This document shows, in pieces, positions 26,319-34,439 of a stretch of DNA of 41,151 bases; within the stretch, counting starts at the first letter, position 1, and every line of letters starts with the position of its first letter. The position numbers and the translations under genes were made by a program. The notes under the pieces are model-generated. The model ran no database searches. It was not told the origin of the DNA and saw nothing but the letters and a program-made list of their open reading frames with translations. Source of the DNA: Paracoccaceae bacterium (GTDB lineage: Bacteria > Pseudomonadota > Alphaproteobacteria > Rhodobacterales > Rhodobacteraceae); NCBI GenBank assembly GCA_018223125.1, contig JAAEZA010000040.1, positions 1-41,151 on the forward strand, in the 5' to 3' direction.

Positions 26319-29284
26319 CAGTTTGTCCTTCCCACCGGAATTTCCACGGGTGTATCGCTTTCTTCCCATTCGCCTTTGCGGGCAAGATGGTCATATTCGT
26401 AAGCGAAACTCATCTGCTGCATGCGCGTGCGGGCCGGAAATCCCTTTTCGGCGGATTGATAGGATTGCACCAGTTCGACAAATTCCTGCCAGACAGCGTC
26501 TATGTCTGCGGGGGTCACGTCCAGCGACAGGGTTTTCCCTTTGGTATCCTGCGCGGCCCCGCTCAGCCCGATGTATTCCAGCGCTACCGGCATGCCCTGA
26601 CCGATCTTTTCAAACCCGCCCGCAGCGGCAATTGCGGCCTCCAACTGTAGCTGTTTATTGAAGAAATCGGTCTGTGCCTTGGTCGGCGGGGAGCCGGATT
26701 TATAATCGTAGATCAGGAAATTACCCGCTTCATCCGTGTCGATCCGGTCGGCCTTGGCCACCAGTTTGAAATCAAGCGAGTCTATCCCGCGCACGCCTTC
26801 TATTTCCTGCGCGGTAGATCCGCCCCGCAGGCGGCGTTCGGCCTCCTGTGCCACGAACCAGCCGGAGATCCGCGCCAGCCGCGCCAGCCAGATCCGTTGC
26901 ATCGCAGGCCATGGAACTTTGTCGCGCAAAACCTCTTCCGCCACATCAAGCAGTGCCGCGCGGGCATCATCGGGCAGGCTGTCGGGATAACGGCGGACAA
27001 ACACTTCTACCACTTTATGCAGGGCGATACCGCGGATCAGCGCATCCGGTTCGCGCCCCAGCGGATCAAGCCGTTTCAGTTGCAGGATTTTCTGCGCGTA
27101 AACCGCGTAAGGGTCGCGGATCAACCGTTCCACCTGTGTGACAGACAGTTGCTTCAGGCGTTTTCCCGCAGGTGGCATTGGGGCGGGTCGCGGCGCAGGG
27201 GGAACCGTTATGGCGGGCCGGTCCATCTGGCGGGCCAGCGCGATCCAGTATGCGCCACGGTCTGTTAACGTCTGAACAGCGGCCTGTCCCGCCTCCCCCA
27301 GACCGTTCATCAGGTTCAGAATGCGCACGATCCAGCGGGAGGCAACGGTCGGGGCATCGCCATCCCGCAGGGAGTGGCTTATCACCAGTTCCGCAGCGCC
27401 GCAGCCCTGCTGGAAATCATGTGCCGAAAGGCCGATAAGCCGTTCGGGCGGGGGCAGGCCGATCTGTTTGCGCATGGCGCGGTTCAGCCACGGATCAGGG
27501 CTTTCGACACCGGGCCAGACCGGATCATTCATGCCGCCAAGGATAACCAGATCGGCGGTTTCCACCCGCGCCTCCAGCGTCCCCCAGATTGCTACCATCG
27601 GATGGGAGGCACGGGCCTCCCGCGCGGTTTCAGAGCCGAGCACATTGGAAAACAAGGCGCGGTAATCGGCAATGCTCAGCGGGCCAGCCGCATCAGCATC
27701 CTTTTGCAAGGTATTGAAAACCTGTGCGGCTTTCTCTCCGGTCTCCAGCTTCCACAGCTCGTGATCCGTCTCTTGTGAAGGGCCTGCGGCCAGGGCTTCG
27801 GCGGTTTGTAGATGCAATTCCAGCATGGTGGACAGATCGCCGTCCGCCATGGTTTCCAGCGGGGCGAGACAGCGCACGATCCAGTCGGCCCAGACGCGGC
27901 GTGCGGGATTTTTTTCATCCTTATCGGCCCAGTTGCGCAGGGCGTCGAAATCCACAAAAGGCGCACCGCCGCGCAATTTCTGCTTTTCATATTCGCGGGC
28001 AAACCGGCGGCTGTCGCCTTCGCGCAGGCCGCTATCGGTCAGCGGGTGCTTCAACAGGGCGACCAAATTCAGCGGTGTCAGGCGCTGCCCCATGCAATTG
28101 GCGGTCAGTCGCAGAAATATACCGGGCGGTGTCAGGTGCAGCGGTCGCCCTGCGCTGTCATCGGGCAGGATATTCCAGCGTTGCAAAACGGCACTGACAC
28201 GGCGGGTCAGGGTCCGGTCGGGGGTGATCAGAACGGCGCGTTTGCCTTCTTCCAGCGCGGCCCGCAAACGCAGGGCCAGCGCCATGGCTTCTTCTTTCGG
28301 GGTTTCCGCCTCTATCAGGGTCCAGCCCTTGATCGCCGCATCCAGAGAGGGCAGCAGTTCCGGACCCTCATCCAGCCATTGATCGGTAAAGGGTGCGGGG
28401 CGCAGGGCCAGCGAAACCAGCGCATTGCGCGCCGGATTGGCGGGAGTCTGATCTGACCAGTCGTGAATGTCTACCAGCGCCACACCCGCCTGCCTGCAGA
28501 AAAAGGCCAGTGCGGATTGGGGGTTGTCGAGGGCTACGGCCTCTCCGCCCAAGGCATCCCAGTTTTCCGTGCTGAGGGCGCGATCCAGACCGGGCAAAAC
28601 CACTGCCCCTTGGGGCAATGCTGCGACGGCACGCATGAACAGGGCGGTTTCCCCGCGTGATCCGGTAGAACCGATGGCAAGGACGGGATGATCCGGCGGA
28701 TTTTCAGCCCATTTTGCTGCAAACGCCAGAGCAGCGGCCCGCTGCCGGTCCTGCGGATCGGTCGGGTTTTCCGTGTCCCAGTGCTGCGCAAGGATATTCA
28801 GGAAATCCAGAGAGCGTTGCCAGTGGCCGGATTGATCCTCTACCGAGACTTCGGCCAGTGCTGATATGGGCACGCCTTCGCCCTGCATTTCATCCAGAAC
28901 GGCGGCAAGGGATTGCGCCAGATCGAATTTCGCGGATTGCGGCGCGATTGACCCGTCCGCCGCCAGCAGCCGGCCCACAAGTTGGGCAAGGGTCAACTGG
29001 CGGCGCAGTTTGGAGACAGGTTCTGGCAGCACCACCGGCAGATCGGGATGATTTGCAATGTCTGTCAGCACGCGGATTTTGGGCAACAGAAGCGCACCAT
29101 CTTCGGTCAGTAGTTCTTTCAAACGCCGCGCCATACGCTGTGTGTTGACGAATATTTCCGTGCGGCCCAGCTTTTCCGGCCCGTACCCTTCCAGCCGCGA
29201 ACGGAGTCCGGCGATAAAGCTGCGGGAAAAATCGCAGCCCACAGGTACCGCAAAAACGCGGGGTTTTGTGGTTGGTTCAAACAT
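26318..29284 (-). CDS. addB: double-strand break repair protein AddB (alphaproteobacterial type)
   Basis: 988 residues from ATG 29284, which overlaps the end of the murU-like gene by 8 bases. It is the second AddAB subunit, with a degenerate helicase fold and a C-terminal RecB-type nuclease (DRIDTDEAGNFLIYDYKSG). The N-terminus (FAVPVGCDFSRSFIAGL) sits where B. subtilis AddB has a Walker A motif, but the GKT is missing. I also see no cysteine cluster for the iron-sulphur site near the C-terminus. Both absences are known for the alphaproteobacterial family. Other conserved parts are LGGMNDPVWPG, NRAMRKQIGLPPPERLIG and RDPYAVYAQKILQL. It is cotranscribed with addA. Confidence 0.95.
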   Translation of the reverse strand: MFEPTTKPRVFAVPVGCDFSRSFIAGLRSRLEGYGPEKLGRTEIFVNTQRMARRLKELLTEDGALLLPKIRVLTDIANHPDLPVVLPEPVSKLRRQLTLAQLVGRLLAADGSIAPQSAKFDLAQSLAAVLDEMQGEGVPISALAEVSVEDQSGHWQRSLDFLNILAQHWDTENPTDPQDRQRAAALAFAAKWAENPPDHPVLAIGSTGSRGETALFMRAVAALPQGAVVLPGLDRALSTENWDALGGEAVALDNPQSALAFFCRQAGVALVDIHDWSDQTPANPARNALVSLALRPAPFTDQWLDEGPELLPSLDAAIKGWTLIEAETPKEEAMALALRLRAALEEGKRAVLITPDRTLTRRVSAVLQRWNILPDDSAGRPLHLTPPGIFLRLTANCMGQRLTPLNLVALLKHPLTDSGLREGDSRRFAREYEKQKLRGGAPFVDFDALRNWADKDEKNPARRVWADWIVRCLAPLETMADGDLSTMLELHLQTAEALAAGPSQETDHELWKLETGEKAAQVFNTLQKDADAAGPLSIADYRALFSNVLGSETAREARASHPMVAIWGTLEARVETADLVILGGMNDPVWPGVESPDPWLNRAMRKQIGLPPPERLIGLSAHDFQQGCGAAELVISHSLRDGDAPTVASRWIVRILNLMNGLGEAGQAAVQTLTDRGAYWIALARQMDRPAITVPPAPRPAPMPPAGKRLKQLSVTQVERLIRDPYAVYAQKILQLKRLDPLGREPDALIRGIALHKVVEVFVRRYPDSLPDDARAALLDVAEEVLRDKVPWPAMQRIWLARLARISGWFVAQEAERRLRGGSTAQEIEGVRGIDSLDFKLVAKADRIDTDEAGNFLIYDYKSGSPPTKAQTDFFNKQLQLEAAIAAAGGFEKIGQGMPVALEYIGLSGAAQDTKGKTLSLDVTPADIDAVWQEFVELVQSYQSAEKGFPARTRMQQMSFAYEYDHLARKGEWEESDTPVEIPVGRTN

Positions 29285-29969
29285 CGACCAGAGCCTTTTC
29301 TGCGGCCTGAATGCCCGACGGGCGGCCGACATCCACCCATTTTCCGCTGTAAACCCACCCGAAAGCCCGTCGCTCAGCGATCATCTGGTTCCAAAGCAGG
29401 TTCAGGGAAAATGACGTCTCGGAAATACCTGCAAGCCGGTCGGTTTTCAGGATTTGCACGCCGGAATAAACGTACGGCGCTGTCAGGTTTTTCCCGCGCC
29501 GGATGAGGGTGTCATCTTCGCCTAAGGTAAAGTCGCCACTGCCTTCATGAGCGATGCACTGCTCTATCGGGACGATCGTTAACAGCGCGTCCATGCGATC
29601 AGGATCCCAGCGTGCAAGCAACTCCGGTACGGGGTTCGGTCCGGCAAAGACCGCATCAGAATTCATTACCACAACCGGATCGCCCCCCAGAACCGGCAGC
29701 GCATTCTTCAAACCGCCACCGGTTTCCAGAATCTCCGGTTCTTCCCGCAGGCAGGTCACATTCGGCTTATTTGCAAGATATGTTTCTATCTGGCCTGCAA
29801 GGTAATGGGTATTCACGACAATAGTTTCAAACCCGTCTAACAGGGACAGACAGTGATCTATCAATGGCTTTCCATTGACCTTGATCATGGGTTTGGGCGT
29901 TTGATCTGTTAGTGGGGCCATGCGGGTGCCAAAACCTGCGGCAAAGATCATGGCAGCCTTCGGATTCAT
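29277..29969 (-). CDS. murU: nucleotidyltransferase, probable N-acetylmuramate-1-phosphate uridylyltransferase
   Basis: 230 residues from ATG 29969, overlapping the amgK stop (ATGA). The sugar-nucleotide transferase signature is AAGFGTRM (10-17), then PKPMIKVNGKPLIDH, ILETGGGLKNALP and VVMNSDAVF. C-terminal GKWVDVGRPSG completes the fold. The gene follows the amgK-like kinase, which is the Pseudomonas amgK-murU layout: MurNAc is phosphorylated and converted to UDP-MurNAc, bypassing de novo synthesis. The function rests mainly on this pairing; other sugar substrates are possible. Confidence 0.88.
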   Translation of the reverse strand: MNPKAAMIFAAGFGTRMAPLTDQTPKPMIKVNGKPLIDHCLSLLDGFETIVVNTHYLAGQIETYLANKPNVTCLREEPEILETGGGLKNALPVLGGDPVVVMNSDAVFAGPNPVPELLARWDPDRMDALLTIVPIEQCIAHEGSGDFTLGEDDTLIRRGKNLTAPYVYSGVQILKTDRLAGISETSFSLNLLWNQMIAERRAFGWVYSGKWVDVGRPSGIQAAEKALVDV

Positions 29970-30973
29970 CGGCCTGCCCCGGCGATGCGCTTCCGGATGT
30001 CCTCGGTCGGCGGGGGGACATGACGTGCCACCCAGTCTGCAACCGCTGTCAGCGCCGGATCGCGCAGATCCCTTTGCAGATGGTCCCAAACACGGGGCAT
30101 GTGTTTCAGGTAAACCGGCTTGCCATCGCGAAGGCACAGTCGTGCGAAGATCCCAATAATTTTGATGTTTCTCTGCATTCCCAGAGTGTTATAGGCTAAA
30201 CTGAAATCTTCCCTGTCTGCGCCGGACTGCGTCATATAGTGATTGAGCATCGCCTGTTGCAGGTCCGTGCCGGTATCGCGGCGGGCATCTTCCAGCAGGG
30301 ACACAAGATCATAAGCCGGATGGCCAAGCAGCGCATCCTGATAATCAAGCTGCCCGACACGCCGGATACCGTCCCGATCCGGCAGCCAGAGCAGGTTTTC
30401 CGAATGATAGTCCCGCAAAACTACTGTGTTTCGGGCCAGCCCGTCACAAGCCCCGGTAATCAGGCTGTCAAATTCCGAACGCAACTCTGATGAAGTGTCT
30501 TGTCCGGTAGCGGCCGGCAGATACCAGTCCGTTAGCAACTGTGCTTCGCGCAGGTAGGTGGCGTTATCGTAAGGGGCGATATCCGCGGGGGGTGGTGCCT
30601 TGGCCAGATGTACCAGAACTTCGACGGCTGCTGTATAAAGTTCAATCTCGTCCGCGCGGGCGGTGCCACATAGGCGGGCAAACAGATCGTCTCCGAAATC
30701 CTCTAGCAGAAGGAACCCCGCATGTTCGTCTGCGGCCAGAATGCGGGGCGCGGAAATGCCCTGATCCAGCAACCAGTTGGTCATTTTGACAAAGGGGCGA
30801 ATGTCCTCTCCCCGCTCTGGCGGGGCATTCATCAGGACTGCCGCGCCGTGCATCGGGTCTGTCAGCCGGTCATAACTGCGGTTGGAGGCGTCGCCCGCCA
30901 GATTGGCCCGCGTGGCGTGGTCCCATCCGGCAGATTTCAGGAATTGGGTGATCAGTTCGGAACGGTTGGTCAA
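29966..30973 (-). CDS. amgK: N-acetylmuramate/N-acetylglucosamine kinase AmgK-like phosphotransferase
   Basis: 335 residues. The probable start is a TTG at 30973, six bases after the tsaE stop; no suitable ATG lies nearby and the family N-terminus (ITQFLKSAGW, then GDASNRSYDRL) is complete from here. It is an aminoglycoside-phosphotransferase-fold kinase. The catalytic loop is R187-D188-Y-H190-x2-N193 (VLRDYHSENLLWLP), with the metal-binding LDYQDALLGHPAYDL following. It phosphorylates the anomeric carbon of MurNAc/GlcNAc in peptidoglycan recycling. Coupled by ATGA to the murU-like gene. Confidence 0.9.
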   Translation of the reverse strand: MTNRSELITQFLKSAGWDHATRANLAGDASNRSYDRLTDPMHGAAVLMNAPPERGEDIRPFVKMTNWLLDQGISAPRILAADEHAGFLLLEDFGDDLFARLCGTARADEIELYTAAVEVLVHLAKAPPPADIAPYDNATYLREAQLLTDWYLPAATGQDTSSELRSEFDSLITGACDGLARNTVVLRDYHSENLLWLPDRDGIRRVGQLDYQDALLGHPAYDLVSLLEDARRDTGTDLQQAMLNHYMTQSGADREDFSLAYNTLGMQRNIKIIGIFARLCLRDGKPVYLKHMPRVWDHLQRDLRDPALTAVADWVARHVPPPTEDIRKRIAGAGR

Positions 30974-30979
30974 CGGGGG

Positions 30980-31468
30980 CTACCCTTGGGTCTTGGTCAT
31001 AAATGAAAGCAATGAAACCGTAGTGTTCCATTTGCTGTCAGTCCATTCAAGCGAAACCCGACGGATGTCGTCATCGATAATGTCAAAGGTCACAGAGAGC
31101 GCGGATTCAGGGCGTAAACTGCCGAGCCGCTCCGGCCATTCAATCAGGCAGATGCTGTCCTCGAAAGCCTGATCGAGACCGAGTTCGTAGAGTTCGTCCA
31201 CTGCTGTTAACCGGTATAGATCCGCGTGCCAGATTTCCGTGTCGTGCAGTTCATAAACCTGTACCAGCGTGAAAGTGGGGGAGGGCACATCTTCAACAGC
31301 GCCGGTTTCCTGAAGGCGGGTCTGGATATACATGCGGGCCAGTTCTGTTTTACCAGCTCCGACAGGGCCGGACAGCAGGACCGTATCCCCTGCAACAAGG
31401 GTCTCTGCCAGCACATTTGCAAGCAGTTTCGTGTCTTCAAGACTGTTCAGTTCAAAGCAGTGTTTCAT
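30980..31468 (-). CDS. tsaE: tRNA threonylcarbamoyladenosine biosynthesis protein TsaE
   Basis: 162 residues from ATG 31468; the frame is open further upstream but the TsaE N-terminus begins here. Walker A is GPVGAGKT at 34-41, followed by VPSPTFTLVQVYE, the Walker-B-like IWHADLYRL and CLIEWPERLG. It is the ATPase that supports TsaB/TsaD in making the t6A modification at tRNA position 37. The next gene, amgK, starts six bases after its stop. A link of tsaE to amgK-murU is a recurring proteobacterial cluster. Confidence 0.97.
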   Translation of the reverse strand: MKHCFELNSLEDTKLLANVLAETLVAGDTVLLSGPVGAGKTELARMYIQTRLQETGAVEDVPSPTFTLVQVYELHDTEIWHADLYRLTAVDELYELGLDQAFEDSICLIEWPERLGSLRPESALSVTFDIIDDDIRRVSLEWTDSKWNTTVSLLSFMTKTQG

Positions 31469-31541
31469 AGGACGGGCCTGATTTCGGGAACTGCCCCATC
31501 CATCCCCCAGCCCACAGGCGATTGCAACAGGGATTAGCCGT

Positions 31542-32777
31542 TCAGGCGGAATCTGCCAGTTTCGCCGGATCCGTAAGCGTGGCGGTGCGTTTGAACTCAC
31601 AAAAGACCCGACCGTCGGCGATGGGCGAAACGGTCATGGTTAGTTTGGTGCCGGATATGTGGAGGATTTCTGCCTGCCACTGGCTGCGTTCGCTGAGGTC
31701 ATGTATGAAATTGCGAAACTCTCCCCAGACGGGCGTGGGCAGGCAATTCTTCTGAAACAGCCGGCTGACATCCATTACGGTTGGCGGGGCCACAGCGGTG
31801 GAAAGCGTGCAGGACCAAAGCTCGTCAAAAGCGTCATTCGCATAGGTCAGCTCCCCCGCCTGATTAAAAATCGCCACCGCATCTGACAGGCTCTCCAGAG
31901 CGGCGTAGAGCTGGCGGATTTCGGCGCGATATTCTGTTTCCATCGCAGCAGAGCGTGAAATATCCTCAAACAACAGGGCAGCACCGCCGCGGGGGTGGGG
32001 CCGGCCTGTGACGCGGTAAATCGCGCCGGAAGGGAGCGCCCAGTCCACTTCGTATTTTCCGGTAAATGCCCCGCTTTCAAGGGCTGCAAATTCCTGCCGC
32101 AGGGTGGTGAAGTCGCGCGGTTCGGGGATAGAACCGTTGTTCCGCAATCGATCAAGAAAGGCACGCATACTCGGACGACGGGCGAGCCAGTCCGGAGCCA
32201 GCCCCAAAAGGGATGACAGGGCAGGGTTGAACAGGGTCAAGTCCCGTTCCCTGTCAAACACGGCTATACCAATGGGCAGATGGGCAAAGGTTGCGGTGAG
32301 GGTCTGGATGAAACGTTTCAGTTCGTTTTCTGTTTCGGTCAGAACAGTTGCGTCATGGGCGTAGAAAATTGTGCCTGTGCCGTCTTTTTGGGATTGGATG
32401 GAAAAGGTTTCGGGTCCATCCATTTGGGCAGTTTTCAGCCTGTAGATTTCTTCAGCATCCGAATGTGTTTTGGAAGTCAGTTTTTCAAATGCATCAATAC
32501 CTTTGAAACGTCCCTGTAGGTCTGTGAACATCTTCTGGCAGTATTCATTCACCCAAGCGACCTGCCCGCAATTTTCGATCCAGATACCAAACGGGGCGGC
32601 ATAGGCAATTTTCCCCAAGGTCGGACCGGAAGGGACCAGAGCCCCCTTGCGACCGGGCCGGACAGAAGGTGCAGGTGCAATCAGGGCAAGACATACGCCC
32701 AGACCGAATAAAATACCAACGAGCGCCATTCCCGTTTCGAGACCCGCCAAGGTGATAGCCTTTCCCAAGATCTGCAA
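31542..32777 (-). CDS. PAS-domain signalling protein without a kinase domain
   Basis: About 411 residues from a TTG at 32777 with GAGG 5 bases upstream; a GTG at 32795 is the main alternative and adds six residues. One N-terminal membrane segment (about residues 15-37, GMALVGILFGLGVCLALIAPA) anchors it. Three PAS-like regions follow: IAYAAPFGIWIENCGQVAWVN (about 60-150), LPIGIAVFDRERDLTLFN through LLFEDIS (about 165-275, a PAS_7-type domain) and LSDAVAIFNQAGELTYAND (about 295-390). The end (FCEFKRTATLTDPAKLADSA) has no H-box, ATPase, GGDEF or EAL domain. It directly follows regB on the same strand, so a role in RegB/RegA signalling is possible (inference). Confidence 0.85.
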   Translation of the reverse strand: MQILGKAITLAGLETGMALVGILFGLGVCLALIAPAPSVRPGRKGALVPSGPTLGKIAYAAPFGIWIENCGQVAWVNEYCQKMFTDLQGRFKGIDAFEKLTSKTHSDAEEIYRLKTAQMDGPETFSIQSQKDGTGTIFYAHDATVLTETENELKRFIQTLTATFAHLPIGIAVFDRERDLTLFNPALSSLLGLAPDWLARRPSMRAFLDRLRNNGSIPEPRDFTTLRQEFAALESGAFTGKYEVDWALPSGAIYRVTGRPHPRGGAALLFEDISRSAAMETEYRAEIRQLYAALESLSDAVAIFNQAGELTYANDAFDELWSCTLSTAVAPPTVMDVSRLFQKNCLPTPVWGEFRNFIHDLSERSQWQAEILHISGTKLTMTVSPIADGRVFCEFKRTATLTDPAKLADSA

Positions 32778-32834
32778 TCGAACCTCAGGAAACACTTTTT
32801 AGGTTAATAAGCGGTTAACCATGCTTTGTACCTT

Positions 32835-34256
32835 TCACCCCGGATCAATCGGCCGGTTCGGGCCGACAACACTCGTGCGGTCCACTTCCAGATCAGCGCG
32901 GTTCCAGCGTACGTTGACGATGGCTCCGGTCGCACCTGCCATTGCCTTCATTGCTCCGCTATTCTGACCCATCGTGTAACCGTCCAAAGCGGCGTTGGTG
33001 AAAGTCAGTTCGGCTCCGGTGCGTTCCAGCATGGTCTTGGCGATGAACAGGCCAAGGCCCATTCCCTCATATTCCGGCCTGGATGTGGCGTGGCCGTCAG
33101 ACGATCTGCGTTTGCTGAGGAAGGGATCACCGATCCGGCCCAGAAGGTCCGGCGGATAGCCGCGTCCGTCGTCACCCACCATCACCCGAACAGAGGTCTT
33201 GCTCCAGGTGGTGTGAACCCAGACAGTACTTTTGGCGAAGTCCACCGCATTTTGCACCAGATTGCGCACGCCGTGGATAAACTCGGGATTGCGCTGGGCG
33301 TAAGGGATGTCTTCAAGGCGGGGCTGATCGGGCGAACCATTGACAAGAAAGTGAATAGTTTTCCCTCTGTTTTCATGGGGTTCTGCGGCTTCCTGAATAA
33401 TGGATGTCAAAGGGGCGGTCTTGAGCAGAAGATCGTCCTTACCGGCCCGCCCCATGTCCCGCAGAATATCGCGAAGCCGTTCCGCCTGCGATGAAATCAG
33501 TTCTGCGTCCTCCCGCAGCTCGGGTGTGTCTTCCAGCTCTTCTGCCAGTTCGGAAGCGACGAGTTTGATTGTCGCAAGTGGTGTTCCCATTTCATGGGCC
33601 GCTGCTGCAACAACGCCGCCCAGAAGGGTCAGTTCGTGTTCCCGTGCCAGCGCCATTTGTGTCGCTGCCAGTGCCTGACTCATGGAAAACGTCTCGCTCG
33701 TGACCCGCCGTGCATATCCGCCCAGAAACAGGATGCCGATCACCAAGGCTGTCCAGTATCCCGCCACGTAAAGCTGCGGCAGGGCGACAGTCTCTCCGGT
33801 TTGCAATGTAAGGGGGACGTAAAAGAACGCCAGCGCACTTATCGCCAGCAGGGCAATGCCGCTGACCAGAAATGTGGCGTTGACCCGCAAGGCAGTGGCA
33901 GAGATCGTTACAGGGGCAAGGATCAGCAGCGCAAAAGGATTGTTCAGCCCCCCATTCAGGTACAACAGGATAACCAGTTGCCCCAGATCGAACAGCAGGG
34001 TCAGGGTGGTTTCCTGCTGGGACAGGCGTTTGGTTTCCGGCAGGGTGAAGGTGGCGGCAAGGTTGAAGATCACCGAAGCGCCGATGGCCAGCACATTCAT
34101 TCCGATCAGAAGATCAAGATCAAGGACGTAATGGGCAACGGCAACAGCGGCGGTTTGTCCGAAAATTGCCAGCCAGCGCAAATAGATAAGGGTGCGCATC
34201 CGAACCCACTCACTGCGGGCGGAGGCATAGAAATAAGGTTCGGTGGTCTCGGACAT
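32835..34256 (-). CDS. regB: sensor histidine kinase RegB/PrrB, cysteine-free variant
   Basis: 473 residues. It is the inner-membrane redox sensor that phosphorylates RegA. Six hydrophobic segments lie within residues 25-180. The ubiquinone-binding motif GGLNNPF is at 102-108. The H-box AAAHEMGTPLATI has His221 as phosphoacceptor. N, G1 and G2 boxes are RNLVQNAVDFA, VGDDGRGYPPDL and YEGMGLGLFIAKTM. In R. capsulatus RegB the redox-active Cys265 lies 40 residues after His225; here the residue 40 after His221 is Leu261 (AERLRDILRDMGRAGKDD). I find no cysteine anywhere in the protein. Redox sensing by disulphide or sulphenic acid is therefore not possible in this form; quinone sensing may remain. 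It diverges from regA. Confidence 0.95.
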   Translation of the reverse strand: MSETTEPYFYASARSEWVRMRTLIYLRWLAIFGQTAAVAVAHYVLDLDLLIGMNVLAIGASVIFNLAATFTLPETKRLSQQETTLTLLFDLGQLVILLYLNGGLNNPFALLILAPVTISATALRVNATFLVSGIALLAISALAFFYVPLTLQTGETVALPQLYVAGYWTALVIGILFLGGYARRVTSETFSMSQALAATQMALAREHELTLLGGVVAAAAHEMGTPLATIKLVASELAEELEDTPELREDAELISSQAERLRDILRDMGRAGKDDLLLKTAPLTSIIQEAAEPHENRGKTIHFLVNGSPDQPRLEDIPYAQRNPEFIHGVRNLVQNAVDFAKSTVWVHTTWSKTSVRVMVGDDGRGYPPDLLGRIGDPFLSKRRSSDGHATSRPEYEGMGLGLFIAKTMLERTGAELTFTNAALDGYTMGQNSGAMKAMAGATGAIVNVRWNRADLEVDRTSVVGPNRPIDPG

Positions 34257-34326
34257 GGATCTGGCCTGACTTTATGCGGGATAGTGGCGTCTTACCATCA
34301 TAGCGAATTTGGCACAGGGGGGCTTT

Positions 34327-34350
34327 GTGGCGCAATGACAGAAGCGCCAC
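34327..34350. promoter_or_regulatory. inverted repeat GTGGCGC-N10-GCGCCAC between regB and regA
   Basis: Perfect 7-bp arms (34327-34333 and 34344-34350) separated by 10 bases, one helical turn between half-sites of a dimeric binder. It lies between the divergent starts, 33 bases before the regA -35 element. RegA sites in related bacteria are GC-rich with GCG/CGC half-sites, so autoregulation is plausible but not shown. Confidence 0.45.
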
Positions 34351-34382
34351 GGGACAGGGCCAAAGTACCGCACACCGCGGGT

Positions 34383-34411
34383 TTGACCTGACATTCCGGA
34401 AACTCTATCAA
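34383..34411 (+). promoter_or_regulatory. candidate regA promoter
   Basis: TTGACC (34383-34388) and TATCAA (34406-34411) with a 17-base spacer fit a sigma-70-type promoter (five of six and four of six consensus positions). The predicted start is about 22 bases before the regA ATG, with AAGGGGA as the ribosome binding site between. Confidence 0.55.
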
Positions 34412-34439
34412 GGAATGAACGTGATTTAAGGGGACCAAA

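Noticed and set aside
25263-26402. 379-codon plus-strand frame opposite addA
   Set aside because: AddA motifs on the other strand are unambiguous; this frame has shadow composition.
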